From NCBI GenBank assembly GCA_020847555.1, contig JADLBT010000309.1, positions 1 through 7,444 on the forward strand: 7,444 bases of DNA, in the 5' to 3' direction. Shown piece after piece: positions 4,800-7,444 of this stretch. The notes under the pieces are model-generated. The model saw only the letters and a program-made list of their open reading frames with translations, ran no database searches and was not told the origin of the DNA. Both the position numbers and the translations under genes were made by a program. The DNA comes from Gemmataceae bacterium. Its GTDB lineage: Bacteria; Planctomycetota; Planctomycetia; Gemmatales; Gemmataceae. Numbering within the stretch: position 1 is the stretch's first letter; each line of letters starts with the position of its first letter.

Positions 4800-6158
4800 A
4801 TGTCGCGTCTGGCCACCCCCCACCTGACCGTTCCCGACCCGCTGGCGGCCCGCGACCGGGTGCTGCGCTGGGCGGCCCTCGTGCTGCTGGCGGCCGCCGT
4901 CGCGTGGTCGTTTCGCACCACGATCGGCCATCCGCACTGCCAGGACCAGGACTTCGGAGCCTACTACCGCGCGGGCGCCGCCGTCGCGCGCGGCGCCACG
5001 CCCTACGCCGTCGATGCCCACGGCCCGCTCGGAACCTACGCCTATGCCCCGGCCTATGCGTTCTGCTTCGCCCCCCTCGCTCGCCTGGATTACCTGTGGG
5101 CGTGCCGCGCCTGGATGGTGGTCAACTGGCTGGCCACAATGGCCGGGATCGCGCTGTGCCTGCGCCTGGCCCTGGGCGCGGCTTGGCGCCGGAAGGCCGG
5201 GTGGGGCATGGTGCTTCTCGCCGTCGTGCCGGTCGCGCCGTACTTCTGGGCCAACCTGCGCGTCGGACAGGTGGGGATGCTGATGCTGCTCGGCTGTCTC
5301 GGGTGGGCCGAGTGTGCGCGTCGAGGCTGGCGGTTCGCGGGCGGACTGCTGCTCGCCGCGGCATGTGGGCTGAAGCTGGCCCCGGGGTTGCTCGTTATCT
5401 ATCTCGTACTCCGGCGCGACGGGCGCGGCCTGGCAGGCGTCGCGGTCGGTACGGCGTGCCTGTTCCTGCTCCCGGCGGCGTGGGTCGGGTGGGACGGTAC
5501 GCTCCGCCTGCACGAGCAGTGGCTCGCTCACACCACCGCCACGCATGTCCCGGAGCAGACCTACCGGCCCGGCAACCAGTCGCTGCTCGCCCAGCTCGCA
5601 CGGCTTCCCACCGTCAGCAACGGCCATGTCTGCCACTCGGTTGATAATCTGGAGTTGCTCCACCGAATATATCCGTTCCTGGTGCTGTTCCTGGCCGGCG
5701 GCGTGTTCGCCTGGGTGTGGCGTGGGCTGCGCAGGAACGCAGGCGCCGCCTCGGGCCGCGCTGAGGAAAACCTGCGGCTGGCGGTGTTGCTGACCTTCCT
5801 GACGCTGGCGCACCCGCGCGCCTGGCGGTGCAACCTCGTCGCCCTGCTCTTCCCGTGTACGCTGCTGGCGATCCACGTTTGTCGGAGACGGCCCGGGGCG
5901 CGGGTCGCCCTGGCGGCGCTGGCGGGCCTGCTCGTGGTGTGTGCGTGGCCGACGAGCGGGGTGGGCGAGGCCGGCTGGTCGGTCGGCGGCTGGGTGTTGC
6001 TCGGCAAGCACTTCTGGGGCGCTGTCGCCGTGGCCGCGGCTGGCTGGTGGTGCGCTGGCTCGTCCCGCGCTGACGCTTCGGGCTCGGACGGCGCCGGACA
6101 TACGCGGCGTCGTCCGGGCGCGTGCGCGGTTCAGAAGGGGATCTCGTCGTCGCGGTGA
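4800..6158 (+). CDS. Multi-pass membrane protein, GT87/DUF2029 glycosyltransferase-like
   Basis: A 452-residue protein with about 9-11 hydrophobic segments (for example 22-38, 105-125, 135-151, 158-170, 178-203, 211-230, 291-307, 326-337, 345-361, 368-383, 395-418). Features typical of the GT87/DUF2029 family (mannosyltransferase-like, using polyprenyl-phosphate sugar donors at the membrane) are: an acidic motif after the first segment with D49 and D51, followed by FGAYYRAGAAVARGATPYA (52-70); RVGQVGMLMLLG (154-165); CGLKLAPGLL (189-198); and RPGNQSLLAQLAR (256-268) in a non-cytoplasmic loop. D51 is the best candidate catalytic acid by analogy. The sugar and acceptor cannot be deduced. The last 32 residues are hydrophilic and Arg/Ser-rich and probably outside the fold; they overlap the convergent AAA gene by 28 bases. 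The ATG at 4800 is supported by GGAG 7 bases upstream. Confidence 0.85.
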   Translation: MSRLATPHLTVPDPLAARDRVLRWAALVLLAAAVAWSFRTTIGHPHCQDQDFGAYYRAGAAVARGATPYAVDAHGPLGTYAYAPAYAFCFAPLARLDYLWACRAWMVVNWLATMAGIALCLRLALGAAWRRKAGWGMVLLAVVPVAPYFWANLRVGQVGMLMLLGCLGWAECARRGWRFAGGLLLAAACGLKLAPGLLVIYLVLRRDGRGLAGVAVGTACLFLLPAAWVGWDGTLRLHEQWLAHTTATHVPEQTYRPGNQSLLAQLARLPTVSNGHVCHSVDNLELLHRIYPFLVLFLAGGVFAWVWRGLRRNAGAASGRAEENLRLAVLLTFLTLAHPRAWRCNLVALLFPCTLLAIHVCRRRPGARVALAALAGLLVVCAWPTSGVGEAGWSVGGWVLLGKHFWGAVAVAAAGWWCAGSSRADASGSDGAGHTRRRPGACAVQKGISSSR

Positions 6159-7141
6159 GTGCGGCGAGCCTGATTGCGCAGGGCGCCAAACCCCATCGTG
6201 CCGGGCCGATCGAACTCGCGACTCGACGGCCGCTGGTCGTCCATTGTCCGCAGCACCTCCAGCGTGTCCTCAAGCGAGTTACCCAGGCACGCCACGCTGA
6301 TGACCAACTCGGCCAGAGCGGCGAACGACAGCCCCTCCGTCATCTCGACCCACCGGGCCAACTCCGCCCCCTGCACCTCCGGCAGCTTGCGGGTGAAGTA
6401 CGCCTGGCGGATGTGCGCGCCGGGCGCCTCGATCTTGATGATCCGGTCGAAGCGGCGCGGACGCGACACGATCCGTCGGTCGAGGCGCTCCGGGTAGTTC
6501 GTCGTCGCGATGTTGATCACCTTGTTGATCTGGTGCGAGCCGTCGAGCCACTGCAACAACTCGCTGTCGCCGTGGATCTCGATGCTCGCATCGATGTCCT
6601 CGAACAGGCACACCAGCGGCCGCTCCGACTCGATCTTGCGGAACAACTCCATCGCGCGCGTCAGCACCCCCGGATGCTCGCAGAAGACGGCGACGTGCCC
6701 GGCCTTGATAATGCGGTGGACGACCTGATGGACGACGGAACTCTTGCCCGACCCCTGCGGCCCGTACAGCAGATACCCGCGGCGGTGGAGGTAGCCGTAG
6801 CGCTGGAACTTCTCGCCCAGCGACCAGAAGTTCTCGATCTCCTGGAGGATCTGGGCTGGCAGGCTGTTGGCGAAGTCGATCAGGTCATCGACCTGGAGAT
6901 CCTTGACGAGCAACTGCGGCTCGCCGTACTGGTTGAGGCTGCACCCGTAGGCTCCGGCCGGGAGTTGCCGATACGTGGACCCGCACGCCTCGTAGACGCC
7001 CGGCATCGCGACCTTCCACTGAATCGGCAGCGTCGGACTCTCGGCCATACCGTAGTTACCTGAGTGGTGATAGGGGGAACCGACGGGGTGCGCATGGCGC
7101 GGCGTCGAGTCGCACTCGGTGCCGAAGTCGTTCAGGTCCAT
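6131..7141 (-). CDS. BCS1-like AAA ATPase with an SSB-like C-terminal tip
   Basis: A 336-residue single-module AAA protein. Residues 1-105 are an unassigned N-terminal region. HRRGYLLYGPQGSGKSS (119-135) holds the Walker A motif with K133. LVCLFEDID (176-184) is Walker B in the L-x-E-D-I-D form usual for BCS1-type AAA proteins. IATTNYPERLDRRI (211-224) holds sensor 1 at N215, and RPRRFDRI (227-234) gives candidate arginine fingers. LSFAALAELV (271-280) fits the sensor 2 region. Such proteins form ATP-driven rings; mitochondrial BCS1 translocates the Rieske protein, but bacterial and phage relatives have no general role. The protein ends R-D-D-E-I-P-F, resembling the tip of bacterial SSB. The ATG at 7141 is chosen because GGAG lies 5 bases upstream; a GTG at 7189 would add 16 residues but sits only about 5 bases from the predicted transcription start. 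Confidence 0.85.
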   Translation of the reverse strand: MDLNDFGTECDSTPRHAHPVGSPYHHSGNYGMAESPTLPIQWKVAMPGVYEACGSTYRQLPAGAYGCSLNQYGEPQLLVKDLQVDDLIDFANSLPAQILQEIENFWSLGEKFQRYGYLHRRGYLLYGPQGSGKSSVVHQVVHRIIKAGHVAVFCEHPGVLTRAMELFRKIESERPLVCLFEDIDASIEIHGDSELLQWLDGSHQINKVINIATTNYPERLDRRIVSRPRRFDRIIKIEAPGAHIRQAYFTRKLPEVQGAELARWVEMTEGLSFAALAELVISVACLGNSLEDTLEVLRTMDDQRPSSREFDRPGTMGFGALRNQARRTHRDDEIPF

Positions 7142-7146
7142 GGAGT

Positions 7147-7150
7147 CTCC
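7147..7150 (-). promoter_or_regulatory. Ribosome binding site deciding the AAA ATPase start
   Basis: GGAG on the minus strand lies 5 bases before the ATG at 7141. The in-frame GTG at 7189 has only a poorly spaced AGGA, 3 bases upstream. Confidence 0.55.
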
Positions 7151-7200
7151 AACCGATCGAGCCGAAGAGTGGCAGCGTCCGAGAGGCACGAGTCCTTTCT

Positions 7201-7229
7201 ATTGTACGCCCGGCCGGCGCGGAAGTCCT
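7201..7229 (-). promoter_or_regulatory. Candidate promoter for the AAA ATPase gene
   Basis: On the minus strand the -10 is TACAAT (7206-7201, one mismatch to consensus), a 17-base spacer, and AGGACT (7229-7224) as a weak -35 sharing only the central GAC. The predicted start is near 7194, about 50 bases before the ATG at 7141. Confidence 0.45.
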
Positions 7230-7444
7230 GGCGCCATTTCGCCCGTCCGGGGGCGGCACCGGCAGTCGGAGACAGCCCCCAGCCCCGGCGTGGCCGGCTT
7301 TTCGCGTGTCGAGGGTGCCGGAAGGTGGTATGCTGAAAGCTGGCAGACAAACCCCCGACGAGCCGAAAGCGTAAGAGCTAGCGGACCAAACACCGCAACA
7401 GCCATTCTGTCCGAGTTCGCAGCGTCAGCGCGGGATCCTGTCCC
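7230..7444. other. Right-edge intergenic segment, no gene recognised
   Basis: No credible coding frame. On the plus strand TGGTATGCT (7326-7334) is an extended -10-like sequence without a good -35, and could drive a gene beyond the right edge. A weak bulged hairpin followed by TTTT (about 7281-7302) does not serve any visible gene. Nothing else stands out. Confidence 0.4.

Noticed and set aside
4469..5644. 391-residue plus-strand open frame overlapping the GT87-like gene
   Set aside because: It begins inside the orphan hairpin, runs through the palindrome and then reads the GT87-like gene out of frame with Arg/Ala-rich sequence.
4536..6101. 521-residue minus-strand open frame opposite the membrane protein
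   Set aside because: Gln/Arg/Pro-rich low-complexity translation with no domain, and it passes through the CCCACGG palindrome. The plus strand carries a convincing GT87-like protein.
6122..7063. 313-residue plus-strand open frame
   Set aside because: Antisense to the AAA ATPase, whose Walker A, Walker B and sensor motifs are on the minus strand.
7142..7189. GTG start at 7189 for the AAA ATPase
   Set aside because: The Shine-Dalgarno match is poor and the codon lies almost at the predicted transcription start; the ATG at 7141 has a well-spaced GGAG. Not fully excluded.
7281..7302. Bulged hairpin plus TTTT near the right edge
   Set aside because: Only about six pairs with a two-base bulge, and no plus-strand gene upstream to terminate; easily a chance match in GC-rich sequence.

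Overview
The window is GC-rich with little intergenic space. It looks like a chromosomal segment of a planctomycete, most plausibly of the Gemmata group. This is inferred from three things: two paralogous exported PQQ-like beta-propeller proteins starting their mature part with the A-D-W-x-x-W-R-G-P signature, a style of dispersed palindromic intergenic repeat I associate with that group, and the general protein style. No RNA gene, CRISPR array, transposase or phage gene was found.

Layout. Left half, all on the minus strand and read right to left: a complete PQQ-like propeller protein (2882-4198), a PaaK-type acyl/aryl-CoA ligase (1454-2758), and a second PQQ-like propeller protein (1-1436) that runs off the left edge. 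The ligase and the second propeller gene are 17 bases apart and probably co-transcribed. The first propeller gene has its own sigma70-type promoter (4317-4345) and is separated from the ligase by 123 bases holding a long palindrome. Right half: a plus-strand multi-pass membrane protein of the GT87/DUF2029 glycosyltransferase type (4800-6158), overlapping tail to tail by 28 bases with a minus-strand BCS1-like AAA ATPase (6131-7141). The 601-base gap 4199-4799 between the divergent genes holds two promoter candidates, a G-quadruplex motif, an orphan hairpin with a T-tract and a second copy of the long palindrome.

How the genes work together is not established. The two propeller proteins are predicted to be exported; the ligase is cytoplasmic and has no pathway partners here. 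The GT87-like protein and the AAA protein have no evident functional link to each other or to the left half.

The most interesting signals are structural. (i) A 37-base inverted repeat has been absorbed into two genes at once, supplying the last residues of the ligase on one arm and much of the signal-peptide core of the propeller protein on the other. (ii) The AAA protein ends in D-D-E-I-P-F, closely resembling the protein-docking tip of bacterial SSB. (iii) A 58-base two-stem hairpin with a T-tract has no gene for it to terminate. (iv) A one-base-loop G-quadruplex motif sits on the template strand of a propeller gene leader. I did not find convincing evidence for a new multi-gene system.
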